DNA of 64,000 nt from Pyrocephalus nanus (Eukaryota; Chordata; Aves; Passeriformes; Tyrannidae). Every line of letters starts with the position of its first letter. Positions within the stretch are counted from its first letter, which is position 1. Shown here piece after piece: positions 27,373-40,509 of the stretch. The stretch is taken from contig CM076262.1 in assembly GCA_038380795.1 (NCBI GenBank), positions 1,704,121 through 1,768,120 on the forward strand, read 5' to 3'. Both the position numbers and the translations under genes were made by a program. The notes under the pieces are model-generated. The model was given only the letters and a program-made list of their open reading frames with translations, did no database searches and had not been told where the DNA came from.

Positions 27373-28927
27373 GCACAAGTGAACTAGGGGACTTCTGGCC
27401 CTGTGGTACTCTGCTAGTAATGAACTGTTCTTACCCACCTGAGGGGAGGTCCACTGTCAGCCTCTTCTGTGCATGGTATGTCTTCAACCTTCTAATGCTG
27501 TCAGCCTTAATTCTTCCACAAGAAGTTCCTGCATAAGAAGTAACAAAAAGGTATAAAACCCAGTGACAGAATTCAGCAATCTACTGTGAATCCTTATGTA
27601 CTGAGCACAATAAACCAAGTGCTGTCTAGGGAAATAACTTTTAGGATAATTTCCATATTTTAGTATACGATGAATCAATCATTTTTGCAAGGACTTGATT
27701 CATGAGGTAAGACTAGAACTAATTCCCCTGAACTGGTCTGGGAGGGTGTTAAATACTGAGAAGCATAGCTCCATGCTGTGGGTAGTAAAAAATCCAGCTT
27801 TTCCTATATCTTTGTCTCAAAGGTAGAAGAGATAAAAAAGCAGCTTTGGGAGACTGTCATTCATGTCCTAAGGAATCATCACCAGCAGTTTTACCTGTAC
27901 TGTCCTCTGGTTATGGAAGTGAATCTAGTGCCAATAATTCTGTTGAGGAGCAAACGGGACAGCTCCAAACTCCAACTTGCAGAATTACGCGTTATGCAAA
28001 TTTCATTGTAAAACAAAATAAAAACTGAAGGAGCAGAAATAAGCTTTGATTCTTACAGTTCATCTACTGATGCTGGTGCTCAATGCAGCATTTGAGTGTA
28101 GAGGAGAATCACCACCTCCATCAGTGTTACAGCTGCTGTTCTCCTGGTCGTAGTTCAGCTGCTTGTGCACAGTGGAGTTGTGAATGATGTCTAATGGCTC
28201 TTTGTTTACATTTATTTGTGTGTTCTACTTTACTATGTCTTGGAAAAACTGCTAGTAGTCTCAATGGCTTTACTCGTGTTCAGTTCTAGCCTCTGGCATG
28301 TCATGTTCGTAGTTTTGTGTGATTTAATTGTATTTTAATACCTTCATGGCCACTTTGAGATAATCCCATGTTCTCTCTTCTCTTGCCTATGACTTCTTCA
28401 ATGCCTTTTTCATTGTATCTTCTTTTTCTCTTTCATAATTTTTTTTCTGGAATTTGCCCAGACTGTGTCCTTGGACTTTTTTATTCTTCCATTTTATGCT
28501 GTTTCCAGGTGAGTTAGCTACTTGCATTGCTTTTATTGTTATGGCTATACTGATGACTTGTAAATCTGTCTTTCCACCAATGCTATTGCTCCTTCCATCT
28601 ATCTTGTGTTTCAGTCTGTATGTTTAGCATGATGTCTTTTAATTATCTTATCATTCCAAAACAGTTCTCTATTCACTTCTCTCCTTTTCTATCACAAATG
28701 ACAAGAACATTATCCTACTTGTCACTCAAATTCAGTGACTCAGGGTTATTTTTTACTTTTACTTTCTTAATGCTTCGTGCATCCTGACCAGAACCAGATT
28801 CAGCACCTTTTCTATTTTGGGTATTGTTTAGATCAGTTTTTTCCATCGAACCTCCTGTTAAATTTCTTATTCAGACTTTCATGCCTCTGTTCTAATTTTT
28901 GCAATTTTGTTCTTTTTTTTTCCCTAG

Positions 28928-28960
28928 TTTTTGTTGTTGTTGTTGTTGTTTGTTTGTTTT
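28928..28960 (+). repeat. (TTG)n/(TTTG)n simple repeat
   Basis: Seven or so TTG units passing into TTTG units within a T-rich tract. Confidence 0.75.
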
Positions 28961-31900
28961 TCTCTTTTAGTTTTCAAACCAGATGTTGCCTTCCTTAAAG
29001 CATAGTGTAGTCAGTGAACTCCTTCTTTTAGTCTGCCTGCATTTTCATATTCCTTTCTGTTTTATGTTTTTCTCAAGGCCTCTTGCCTCAAATTGAAGCT
29101 GCTCACAAAGCTTTACATGGATGCTTTCTAAATGTATTGAGCAGTCCGGCAATAGATTGTGAGGAGGTGGAATTCATTGGTGGAAGCAAATGAAGTCCAA
29201 GCGCTATATTGATTATCTTTGAGAGAGTTTGTTATGTCCAAAATCTTGGGAAATTTGTCTCTGAAATTTGTAATTGTGTGGGTTTTTTATTTTCTATAAT
29301 CAAGTTTTATGTCCTGCCTGTTCACTATACTTTATCTTATAGGTGCCTCATTGTACTTCCAGACTTGCCCACATGTTTGGAGACAGTTTCCATCATAGCT
29401 ATATTTTGTTTTCTACAACTATGTATCTATGAGGGAACCTCATGAGGTCATAAAAAAAGACTTCTGCTGCATTTGTTTGTGTGTGTTTCTTATAAACCCA
29501 CTTCTGCCTTCTTGCATGCGTCAATCCAAAGTTTCCACAGACAGAATTTGCTTCTGTTTTTTTTTTTTTTCTGTAGCAGTTCTGTAGTGATTTATTATTA
29601 GATTATATATTTATTTAGACACAAACTGTCCTTTAAAGCATCTGAAAAGCATCTTACAATAGTGAGACTGAAGTGCACAAAACTGAATTTCATTTACCAA
29701 GACAATAGTTGTCTTTTCTGCATTCTCAGTCTTCACTCTTCCATTCTAGCTTCCATTAAGGCATGAATTTTTCTGTTGAAAGGTAAAATATACAGTCTGC
29801 CTGTGAGGCCACTATTAATTCCACACTATCTCTCTTTTATAGTGCAGCTGGCACCCTACCCTCGGGAGAGCAAGCTCATCACTTCTACCACATGCTTGTT
29901 CTCTACCAGTTCAGGCAGCAGGAATCCTAAGTTAGCTATCAAATATTGGTCTTGCCCATGGCAGCGCAGAGCATTCGACAATGCCTCTGGGCCAGCTGAA
30001 AATAATTTCTAGCACAGTTGGAGTGAAACTATAGAGGTGTAACAAAGACGAGTCCTGAGGAGGGTGGTGTTCAGTATTCTCTCCAGCAATAAACAGAGAT
30101 TTGCAAAATCAGTAAAATAAAATAAAAATAGTAAGGATTTTTAATTCAGCTTTTTAAAATAAAGCACCTTGTCCTGAGCGTGGGAAGTAATGAAACTGTC
30201 TGTGGTTGTAGATGGAATTATATTTCTGTCTGACTTTTCAGACATGTCATATACTTCCAGCACCAAATTCTCAACTTCACTTGTTTCTGTTTTAATAATA
30301 TTTTTCATAGCTTTGTACATATTCTTACCATAGTGTTTTCAGGTACTTCATCTACTTACTGCAAATAGTCACAAAGATTTCCATTCAGGTGTTAATTACA
30401 AAGACAAAATAATTAGCCATAGGCAGGTAGACCGAGGCATATCTTTTAAGGTTGAAACTTCTTAGAACTATGGATTATTCTGTTATTTGTATGATGTTAC
30501 TTTACATTTGCTTTAGCCATCTGGGAGATACTCCTTTCAAAAAAAGGCATACAGAAGAGATATCTTTGTCCTTAAAACCTTTAATGCTGTCAAAGAGCAA
30601 GTGCCTCCCTATGCTTATATCTGCCTTTGCTGCACTTTCCTGTCCTTAAGCTTACATAGAAGTTCTGAAATGATTCCTTTGCCTTCTCAGGATAACTCTG
30701 AATGCTTCCAAGCATGAGGGTTTTAACTTTGTAGAGTTTTGTTCATAGGCAGTTTTTCAATTTTTTTTAACTGACTAAAACTTGCTCTCTGCTTCTGAAG
30801 AATTTTGAAGAGTGGGAAAGCTGCCTTCCCTTTAGTGTTACTTTGCTGCCAAGCAATACTTTCAACTTCCCTGTCATCCTATTACCATAATAATTGGCAC
30901 TGTTTTCTGTATGTTGTCTAGAGCATTATTCCACAAAAAGGAGAGAATCTGTCTCTCATTAGGTTCTGAGCTGATGGGTGGCTGTATTGCGCTGATTGTA
31001 TTGAATCTTCGTTCTGTAAGCATCCAGCAATGGCAATAAATTTTTCTAGCATTATAATATCAGATGTTGTGATACAGAAGAGTGACAGTTTGGGGACTGT
31101 GGTTGAGTGTGAACATCTCTTTCTTCTTTCTTAAAACTTGCTTCTTCTCCTCAGCTGAGTTGATCTTACTGAGGACCAAAATCTGTCCAGACAGAACTAT
31201 TCCTCACTTGATTGGATTTTGTTTCTCAGCACACAATTCTGTGCTGCACAATAAGTGAAGACCTACCTGCTTGCCCTTGCAGTTCATGGTTGTCCTGTGC
31301 TGCTCCATCACTTTTCTGGAAAGGAGATATTAGCAGGGGTGGTGGGGGCTGGGAGCCTATTTTTTTCCCTTTGAGCTGTCTAGAGCCAAGGAGGTGAGGC
31401 TAGCATGGGCTGAAGTGGAGAGAAAAAGACAAAGGGCTGAAGGCAGAGGGATAGAAGAAACCGGCAGCCTATTGCTGGTTTGGGCAAGGCCACTAAAGGC
31501 AATGCAGGGCAGTGCTTGAGATGCTTATGCGGCAGTATCGGGCTGGTTTTGCTCTTTGGTGTTGTTTAGTGTGTAAGAACGTGATCTGAATTGAATGCAT
31601 TGGGATACGTTTAGGGTCAAGATACTCCTGTACAACTAGTGTATTACTTGTTACTAACATCTGTCTGGTACAAATGGAAACACATTCTGCTTATTTCATG
31701 GAGATTGTCACATGTTCAGGAACTAAGAAGAGCTTTTGGACATTTGCTGATTCTAAATTTGACTGTTGTCAGAGGTTAAATGTTGAGAATTCTATCGTGT
31801 GTTGGTCCATCTGGTTCTCAGTTATTTTAGTGACAAGGCAATATGTGGTAATAACATATTATTATTGTTGGATAATAGTTTTAAAATATGTTGTCAAAAT

Positions 31901-32950
31901 GGCTATTAAATCTCTGTATGTGAAAAGTGTGTTTCCCTTACATGAAGAATTTCCTTTCTCTAAAAATTAGAGATTAGGTACATCTTATAAAGTAAACTCT
32001 TTTTGACAATATCTATGTTTTGTTTTAGTGGCACACAGTATGCCTTTTGAAGCTCATTAAATGTTCTTCCTTATCCATGTAGCCTACCAACTGGATGCTC
32101 TTGGATTTCAGAACTGGCAGTTCTTCCTTTTTTTGCCTTAGTCATTTAGAGGCTGTGCTGCTGTGCTCTTGCAACATTCTTCAAAGGAGCAAACTTACTC
32201 TGAAGGATTAAGAAGCCAAGTGTCTCAGGCTGCCATTTTATGTATAGATTGAAAAGATCTTTTGTTTACTTACTTAAGTTTTAAACACTAAGTATATTCA
32301 ATTTCATTACCTTTCATTCTCATTATTCGTGTAAATTAAGATGTCACAGATATTGGTCATATAAAAATTTTTCTTAATTTCTGAAAACTTTTAGGCTTAT
32401 TTTTATAAAATATCACTTTTGTCTGGCTTGTTATTTTTAAAAATATTATTTTTGATGAGTTTTGATTTCTTTATTAATCTCTACCTGCACACTAGCAAAG
32501 TCATTCCTGCAATCATTACTTAATTTGTTACTCTGTTATGCTGACTTTGTCCAGAAACATGAAATGTGTCTTCAGTAATTATTTGTTGTAGTAAGCATAT
32601 TGATTAAATAAAAATTCCAGCTAAGAGTCTGTCAAATAGTAAATAGATGTGGATGTTTATATTAAAGGAGAAATTTGAAGTTCCCTACTAAAAATCTATT
32701 GAATGTAATAAAAATATCAACTGGCATATTTATAATATTTTGTCATAAAATATGTTGGTTTAGGCATGCTCAGCAATAAGAAAACCTTTTGAGCTGTTTT
32801 TGTAACAAAGAACCAAATATGGGGAGCTAACTAAAACAGCTGTGATACAGACACAGTAAGATTGCGAGATTAATAACTGTAGACTGAAGTCCAATCCCTT
32901 CTGAAATTTTGTGTGAGAGTGAATATTTGTGTGCTTGAAACTGAAAGCCT

Positions 32951-32968
32951 TTATTTATTTATTTATTT
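32951..32968 (+). repeat. (TTTA)n short microsatellite
   Basis: Four to five TTTA units. Short simple repeat. Confidence 0.65.
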
Positions 32969-33892
32969 CACTTTCTTTTCTGTGTTTCATATAGAAAATA
33001 AAAAAAGACCCTTTGGACTTGAAGCATCAAGACCCCAAGCAGCATTCTGATTTGCCTCACTCAAAGTCCCTATTGTATTTATTTTCCTGAAGCTTTTTTC
33101 TTGATTTTCTTTTTTTAATAAACACGTATAAAACTATATTGCGTAAAGTTGCCGTCCACCCAAAATACCTGTGAAATGCTTCCCTTGCTCCTCTGTTCAT
33201 TTCTTCCCTGCCTTCTTTGTAGTGTTATATTTTCCCTTCCTGTGTTCTTTTGTGTATTTCTAGAAAAACATTGTCTTGAAGGCTCTGATCACCTTCATTT
33301 ATTGCGCAGCTATGTGGAGATCAGTATGAGACAGTGGCTGACTTGTGTGCTGGTTTCGGTGTGGAATACTAAGATTTTGCTAGGAGCAATAAGATGGCAT
33401 CAGGAAGTTGTACTCTGGAAGAGTCATGAAATATCTCATCTAGGACTTCTATCAGCCTTGATACTGTGTGAATAGGTTGAACCTTTGTGTGATTAAAAAG
33501 GAGTTCATATCAACGGCAGTGATAAGTGGAGTGTGAGACAGTAAGTCTGCTGTCAGCCATATAGGTGTAGTTGGAAGGTGAATATATGGGAGGATGAGTT
33601 AGCACCTTCTAGGGTTGAAGGTTTATAGAGACATAGCTTTAAAGTGTAAGTTCACAGGGAAGTGTTACAGAGGCAAGCAAGATTTAATCTTGAAAAAGGC
33701 TTTAGACAGGGAAACTGTTCTGCATGGAAGAACAGTTCTTCCCAGACTGCTCTTCCACAGATATTTTCTGAGTAGCTACAAGCAACTAAACATTCCACCA
33801 GTGTTTTGAGGTGAGAATGTAAACAGATGTTGATGTATGCCCACAATTTAAATGGTTTTATCAGATTTTTTTACACAGCACTTTTTCTAGAA

Positions 33893-34376
33893 ATCATAGA
33901 ATCATAAAATGGCCTGGGTTGGAAGGAACCTTAAAGGCAACCTAGTTCCAACTCCCCTGCTGTGGGCAGAGACACCTTTCACTAGACCAGGTTGGTCAGA
34001 GATCCATCCAACCTGACCTTAAACATTTGCAGGGATGGGGCATCCACAGCTTCTGTGGACAACCTGTTCCAGTGCCTCACCACCCTCACAGTAAAGGATC
34101 CCTTCCTAGTATCAAATCTAAACCAACTCTTGGTTTGAAGCCCTTCCCTCTTGTCCTGTCACTACATGCTCTTGTGCATGGTCTCTCCCTGTCTTTCTTG
34201 TAGGCTCCCTTCAGGTACTGGAAAGTCGCAATTAGGTCACCCCGAAGCCTTCACTTTTCCAGGCTGAAAATCTCAATTCTCTCAGCCTTTCCTGGTAAGA
34301 GAGGTGTTACATCTCTCTAATCTCCTTGGTGGCCTTCTCTGGACTCACTTCAATAGGTCCATGTCCTGTTTGGGTG
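33893..34376 (-). mobile_element. CR1 LINE, 3' segment (sense on -)
   Basis: It begins with 'atcatagaatcataaaatgg', the reverse complement of the CR1 terminal repeats, then 'cctgggttggaaggaacctt', the region complementary to the conserved 3' UTR. Further in come 'gcatccacagcttctgtgga', 'acctgttccagtgcctcacc', 'ctcttgtcctgtcactacat' and 'tctcagcctttcctggtaag'. About 480 bp survive and the 5' part is missing. This is the best-preserved CR1 in the window, but its reverse-transcriptase frame is interrupted, so it is inactive. Confidence 0.95.
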
Positions 34377-34933
34377 TGGATATTTGCTAATGTTACTGAA
34401 GTCTGTAGCCTGAACCAGCTGCACTTTATCTAACTGAAGTCTTACACAACTCTGGGGATGTCTTCCAGATCCCTGGCCAGGTATGATGTGCAAAACAGGA
34501 GGAAGTGTTAGAAACTGTAACTCTATCATCTATAATACTTAGGGAGTAATTGCCGCTATCTCATTTATTCCTTTTTACAAGTCTGAAAATATGAACTCCT
34601 AGTAGTACCTCAGAATAAATATCACAGAATTATAAGAAAAAAAAAAGGTAGCAAATATCTATTCAGCTTTTATTTTTCTGTTTTCCTTTTTCAAAATGCT
34701 TGTAGTTGTTAATTTTTTTCCCTATACATTGTTACCCTTGAAAATGCTTTTACAGCATTAGTCTTTAGTTTTGTTTTCCCCATCAAGCAAGCCATACTAA
34801 TATTGCCTTTTCCATCCTCACCTTTCTTTATTCTCTTTGAAGTGAAACTGATTGTCATTCAGATGACAAATTATCTGTGCCATCAGCCAGTTTTCAGTTT
34901 CTGGTTTTTTGTCTTCAGTAAGCTGAACTCTTC

Positions 34934-34976
34934 TTTTTTTTTTTTTTTTTTTTGGTTGGTTGTTGGTTGGTTCACT
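34934..34976 (+). repeat. Poly-T run with GGTT units
   Basis: Twenty consecutive T residues followed by three to four GGTT/GTTGG units. Low-complexity DNA. Confidence 0.75.
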
Positions 34977-36215
34977 GTTTTTGTAATTCCTGCAGTCTTT
35001 CTTTTTTAAAAATCTCTGATTTGTTTAGCCTTCAAAATCTTTTAAATAACTGATACATAATTTTGCCACAGAACCTGTGTTCCCTAAGACAAGCAACTCT
35101 GTTGACAATAGGACTGTGCCCTACAACCCCATGTGTATTTTGTGGGTTATCTTCTTGAATGGCTTGTTTTTTTGTGAAACTTTGAAAGTAAATTTAAGTA
35201 CTTGAAATTCCATTTGAAATTTTCACAGATAACTGAAATATCTTTTCTATAGTTATTTGTAGCTATATATATGTTCTCTCTTTAATAATTTTTAAAACTT
35301 AAATAGCTTTGATGTAAAGAAAATCCCAATCTAAAGTACCTAAGTACACTTGTATGTTGTCTATTTAAAATCGATTTAAAAATCTCCACACTCTTGGAAG
35401 ACTATAAAATTTCCATTCTAACGTAAAGCTATATGTCAGTGCAGTTTGCCACAATGAAGTTTTGCTGACAAGAGTGATCAAAAGTGATTGATGTGTCAGG
35501 GAAAGCAGGCATTTTTGAAGAGCTGTGTAGAGCTGTAAAGATTTTGTTTTGTTTTTCGCCACATTATTTGAAAAGCTGACATCTGCATTTTTAATGTATT
35601 TGGTTGAACGTGGTTTGGGTTTACTGTTTAAAATATTATAGGAGGTATTTTCAGTCAGATACTGTTTTAAACTAAGTATTATGGGTTACCCAAATACTTT
35701 TTGTACCAGTTACAAGTTTTGTAATGCAAACGCAAAACATGTTTTAACTGGTTTGATGCTGAACATCAGTTGAAGTAGCTGAGTTATCAGAGCTACATGG
35801 AAGAGCTGTATTTTTAATATTTCTGCTTTTATGGAGATATTTGACAGAGCAACAGTGTTGCCATCCCGGACTAGTAAATAAAATCAGTGCTCAGTCTAGG
35901 AAGCAGGATGTTTGCAACCATTGGGCACATTGTGCAAAATTGCAGGCAGTGTAGATTCTTATATTTCAGCCTTTCTTCTGCCCTGCCTTTGCCACTTGAT
36001 GGAAAGTCCTCTTAAGATGACATCAATAGAGTCCTTTACTAGAATAAAGTCCACGATGTGTTATCATATGCTATTCTGGGTACACCTATGAGCAGCATTG
36101 TTGATGATGTGCTGTGTTGGCCTAGCAGATAATAAAGCAGAAGCTCATAGTATCAGAGATAATAAGCCAATGGTTTTCTGTGCTGGAATACAATAAATAC
36201 ATTGCTAGGTGAAGA

Positions 36216-36285
36216 TTTTTTTTTGATTGGTGGTGGTTTCTTTGTTTTGGTTTGGGTTTTTTTGTTTTGTTTTTGTTTTTTAATA
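36216..36285 (+). repeat. G/T-rich low-complexity stretch
   Basis: Runs of T interrupted by single or paired G residues, with almost no A or C after about 36240. Simple low-complexity sequence. Confidence 0.65.
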
Positions 36286-39200
36286 AAGATGACATAGGAC
36301 AGAAGCATAAAGATCAAACGTCTCATATTAGCAGAAATATGAAGGAAGTATTTTACTGTCTTCTCAACTTTTTAAAAGAAAACACAATTCCAGGAGTTTC
36401 CATTACCAAGTGTCTATTTACAAGGAAAAATAGTGTATCTCATAGCCTTATTCTAGGTGCCTGTGCCAGCAGACTGGTATACATATAATCTGTTAATAGT
36501 CCCTGGAGAGAGACCGGGTCCTCCAGCGAGCACTTTAGACACCTGTAGGGTTCTGTGGTAAATCTCTTCAATCTCTAGAAACGTCATTTTCTTTCCCCTC
36601 TCTGACTCTTTTGAGGCTTCTGTTGCTAGATGTCATTTGGGGACCTAAACTGATCTGAAATGGTTCTGGATATGTTGCAGGTGCCTTAAGATCAGAGTGA
36701 CAGAGATTCAACACAGGATTACTAGAGCCACTAGATCCACTTCTAGTCAGATATCATTTTAAACTAGACTGACAGTCCTAGTTCATGCTGATCAATATTT
36801 TTAAATGTACTCGGTGCTTTGAAAATCTTGAAAAGATATTTTTGCTTTATTTCATATTGTCTATTTACAGTTTTGAGGCATGAATTTTCCATCAAATTGA
36901 TAGAAATTCTCACTGTCTGTACTTGGAAAACAGCAGGAAACTGTGTGTAGAAGTAAACCTCTGTCCTCCATGTTCGAGGACGTGGAGACCCCACTGTAGT
37001 ATTTTTATCAGACACTGGCTCTTATTTAAATATACATGTGAACCTGTAATTTCTGTTTAAATTTTGTATTAATTCCAAGAAGATACCACATATATCCATA
37101 AACATTCTGCTGAGCCATACCTCGGCAGTATTGAAAGGTGAAACTAACATATTGGAAAAAGAGATCCAATATGGAGAGTCTAAGCAATCTTCTAGGTTTT
37201 TGTTTGCAGGTTAGCCTCTCCCTTTTCCTACCAAAATTAATATCTTCGTGTGTAAATGATCTCCTGGTCTAACACCCTGCTGAGAATGAACCCTTATGAT
37301 TTATGTACTTAGACCTTTGATCCTACTTTTGCTGCTTACTACTTTTACAATATAAGGACCAAAGCAAGAATAATGTAATAACCACTATTTGAATAGCACT
37401 AACAAGTAATGGGGTGTGATTCTGGCATCTGACTTTTCAGTGTAATTTACATAGGTTTTGAATTGCTGTCAAAATTTTGAAATACTGGTAAATACCATTA
37501 GTGTTTGTGAACTGTAGACAGATAATTATGGTAAAAGGAAGACTTGAGTCCAGCTGTCTTTATTGAAATACGTAAAATGTTAAATAACATAAAGTGAACA
37601 CCCGAATTCTAAAAAAAAAAGCTTTCATAAGTTAACAGATTTTTTTTTTTTCCATTTTATGACAATAAAGGATCTTGGTCTAAGGTCCAGCAAAATTGTG
37701 CCCTCAACTGCCTTGCTGTCACACCTTTTTGAGTTGTTTTTAAATTTTCTCTACAGTGCTTCAGTATGGTTCGTTGTACCCTTTACCTAACTGCTCTCTA
37801 TATTGTGCAGACTGCATCTTAGTATTTATACTATTTCCCTTCTATTTTCATATCCTGCATGCTCATACTATAGCATAAGGAGATAATTGAACTCATGTTG
37901 CACCACGTTTTATGTGCAGCTTTTTCTCTAAATGCTTTGTGTGCCTCTTCTGTTGAGATAAGTCTCAATTTTCTTCCTCCCTAATGACTACATTGAGGAT
38001 TTGCTAAGAGTGCAGTGACAATGCACGTGAAAGAGCTCTCATTATCTGACTGATGACACTTCAGCAGCTAATTGCTCATAGAATTTTACTTCATGAAACA
38101 GTTCATACACCTGTTCCACTCAGTACATAACTTTAGAAATCTACATGGTGAGTGAAGCTTTGCCAAAATATATGAGATATATTCCAAAAATCACAAACGT
38201 AATTGGAATATATAGGGATCTACTCTAAATGATTCCTTTTTCTGCCACGAAAACTCTACCTCTAGTATATATTACTGGCAGAATGTGTTTGTGAAATGTC
38301 TTAAGTTTTTGCCTTATTTTGCTTCATTTGTCATTTTGAAAGATAGTTTTTGCTTTCACTGAAAATGACAGACAAAATTACTTACTAAAAAAAAAAAAAT
38401 CATCTGATTATTGTGAAATCCTGTGGAATTAAGAAATGTTTTGAGTTCAGTTTTTGAAAGGATCCTGAGAGCCACTGTGGTGAGTTACTTCGTGAGAGAA
38501 GAAATGAAGGACAAGGCAAAAAATAGTCCAAGGAGAGTTTAGAAAATTCTGTTCATTTGAGAGATGCTTTTTCCGATAATTTGAAATTGATCTAATAATT
38601 TTTGCAGTCCTTGGATATGAAAAGATATTGCAGTAACCACGGTTGTTCATGTATGGCTATATGTAGCTCAGTGAACATTCTTGTTTGGGTAATCAATGTG
38701 CAGCACTGTATACTGACTTAAAGGATACTGAGATTTGTGGGGCAGCAGCACTTGACATAGCTGTATATTTTATTTAATCAGAGGTATTTATGAGAGATCT
38801 TTATATTCTGGTCCTATTGCTGCCACTCTTCCCACTCTCCTTAGTCTGTCATGTTGTTGCTTGTTTTCACTAGAGATAGTAGTTGCAAAAGTGAGAACAA
38901 TACTCATTTTTTGGCTGAAGTGGCAAAACTATAATAAGAGTTAGGAAGAAAATGGAGGGAAATATACATACATGGTGATCACAGTACAGAGCCTGTTGCC
39001 ATCAGAGTCCTAGGTTAACTTTTGAACTCTGGGGAATTTTACATCCTGCACAGAGTCATAGTCCCAGAAATAAAACAGATCACAAGAAGAGATGAAAAGG
39101 GAACCTAAAAGCTGGTGTAATTAAGGTTCACCTGCTTGAAGCTGTAGTGATTTGGAAAACCTCAGACCATCAAGTTCTTGAGTATCTTAATACTTTCTGT

Positions 39201-40002
39201 AGTAGAAGACAAAGACTGCTGTCTTGCCAATGAGTACACTACGTGAATTAGTGGGTCTCTTCCATGTTAATGTGCTGCATTTTTATTTCCTGCTAGGAAA
39301 ATAGGTAATGTTTTCCTTCTTGTGCAGTAATATTTCTTTTAAGAGGAACATTCCTATTTGTAACATTTTTTTCACTGATGTGATTTCTTATTTTGTGTTG
39401 CCCTCTTTATTGAGGACTCAGCAATTAAGAGATTCAATAGGTTTAGTAGAACATGCAATATACTATGCTAATGGATATTTTTCCTTCCCTATATGGAATG
39501 GAGCACAATTAATGACTAATAAAGGATCTTTTTGTGTGGAACTTGTTGTGAGACAATGTTATATTATCTATCCTCATTGTAATTGCATTACATTATCTCT
39601 CCTTTCAGTATTCATGCTAATATTCAACATGAATTTGTGTATTTGCCTCAGAATTTAGGGCTGGAAGGTTTCTCTTGAGTCATTAAGATCAATTTTTACT
39701 AACACAACTGTAATACTGTATTTTGCTTTGCAATTCCTTTTAAAAATCTTATTTGAAATCATAACTGGATTTAATTTACATAACCCTTTCTTTATGGCCA
39801 GAAGCCCAGTGTGAGGGAGAAATACATCCTGAACCTTGACACTGATTTCTCTAAAATCAAGAACAGTCATAGTTGGAAGTACACTGTAATTTTTAGATTA
39901 ATAAATGTTATTGCCTTTCATAGTATGTTAAATTGTATACTAGATTCCTTTAAAATACGGATTTGGGAAATTCTGACATGATTGTCAGTTTTTCATATGA
40001 GG

Positions 40003-40076
40003 GCATTGGTGGTCCAGTAGCATGTACTCTGGTATCATACCAGGCATACATATTTTTTGTGGGTATGGCTTAATGT
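40003..40076 (+). pseudogene. Degenerate tRNA-Gly-like sequence (tentative)
   Basis: The first 18 nt (GCATTGGTGGTCCAGTAG) match the 5' end of vertebrate tRNA-Gly(GCC) at 16 of 18 positions, as I remember that tRNA, including the A-box region. A cloverleaf can be drawn: acceptor strands 40003-40009 and 40069-40076 pair with one bulged T; D-stem GTCC/GTAC has three of four pairs; anticodon stem TCTGG/CCAGG (40028-40032, 40040-40044) encloses a 7-nt loop; T-stem CATAC/GTATG (40045-40049, 40063-40067) encloses an oversized 13-nt loop. Against a working gene: no B box (GGTTCRANNCC), no U33, no variable loop and an expanded T loop. It is best read as a relic or retropseudogene. Chance similarity or an old tRNA-headed SINE are alternatives. 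Confidence 0.35.
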
Positions 40077-40467
40077 TACTCTTTAATGTCTTTGAGATTG
40101 TATGGGCAAAAGTAAGCAGGATTTATCCAACAGATATGTTCAGCTTAATCTGCTCATGTTACAAAGTAAGTATGCCTGCTTTTTAAGAAGCCTCTTTTCT
40201 ATAGAGTTAAAACTGAATAAAACACATTACTTTTTAAATGTTCTTACTGATCCCATTATTCTTTATGTGCATTTTACAAATAGGATGTGATGTTTTGAGT
40301 GTGCTTCAGGCTTCAGTAGTTTGTATAATGTTCTATTTTCTGCAGCAAAAGCATGTCAAGGTGATCTCTGTGGGTGGTTAATATTTTCTGGAGTTTATTC
40401 TTCAACCATGAAAATATGCAAAACTGGAGAGCTTGGTGGTATGTCCTATAGTCCTATATTCAGGTAT

Positions 40468-40470
<3 letters not shown>
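40077..40470. other. Unique non-coding sequence
   Basis: Nothing recognised between the tRNA-like relic and the (AT)n run. Confidence 0.5.

Positions 40471-40506
<36 letters not shown>
40471..40506. repeat. (AT)18 microsatellite
   Basis: Eighteen uninterrupted AT units. It generates artefactual Ile-Tyr repeats in translation on both strands. Confidence 0.95.

Positions 40507-40509
<3 letters not shown>

Larger units (their letters stand above)
27373..33892. other. Unique non-coding sequence
   Basis: No gene is supported. Simple repeats include (TTG)n with (TTTG)n at about 28928-28960 and (TTTA)n at 32951-32968. A somewhat GC-richer patch at about 31260-31560 has no recognisable identity. 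A 98-codon frame at 31674-31970 and a 108-codon frame at 33149-33475 resemble nothing known to me. Confidence 0.5.
34377..40002. other. Unique AT-rich non-coding sequence
   Basis: No gene is recognised. There is a 20-bp poly-T at 34934-34953 followed by GGTT units, and a G/T-rich low-complexity stretch at about 36216-36285. A 116-codon plus-strand frame at 39308-39658 lacks family resemblance. Confidence 0.5.

Noticed and set aside
39308..39658. 116-codon plus-strand frame
   Set aside because: No recognisable domain and no convincing promoter, splice or homology signal; length is plausible by chance in 64 kb.
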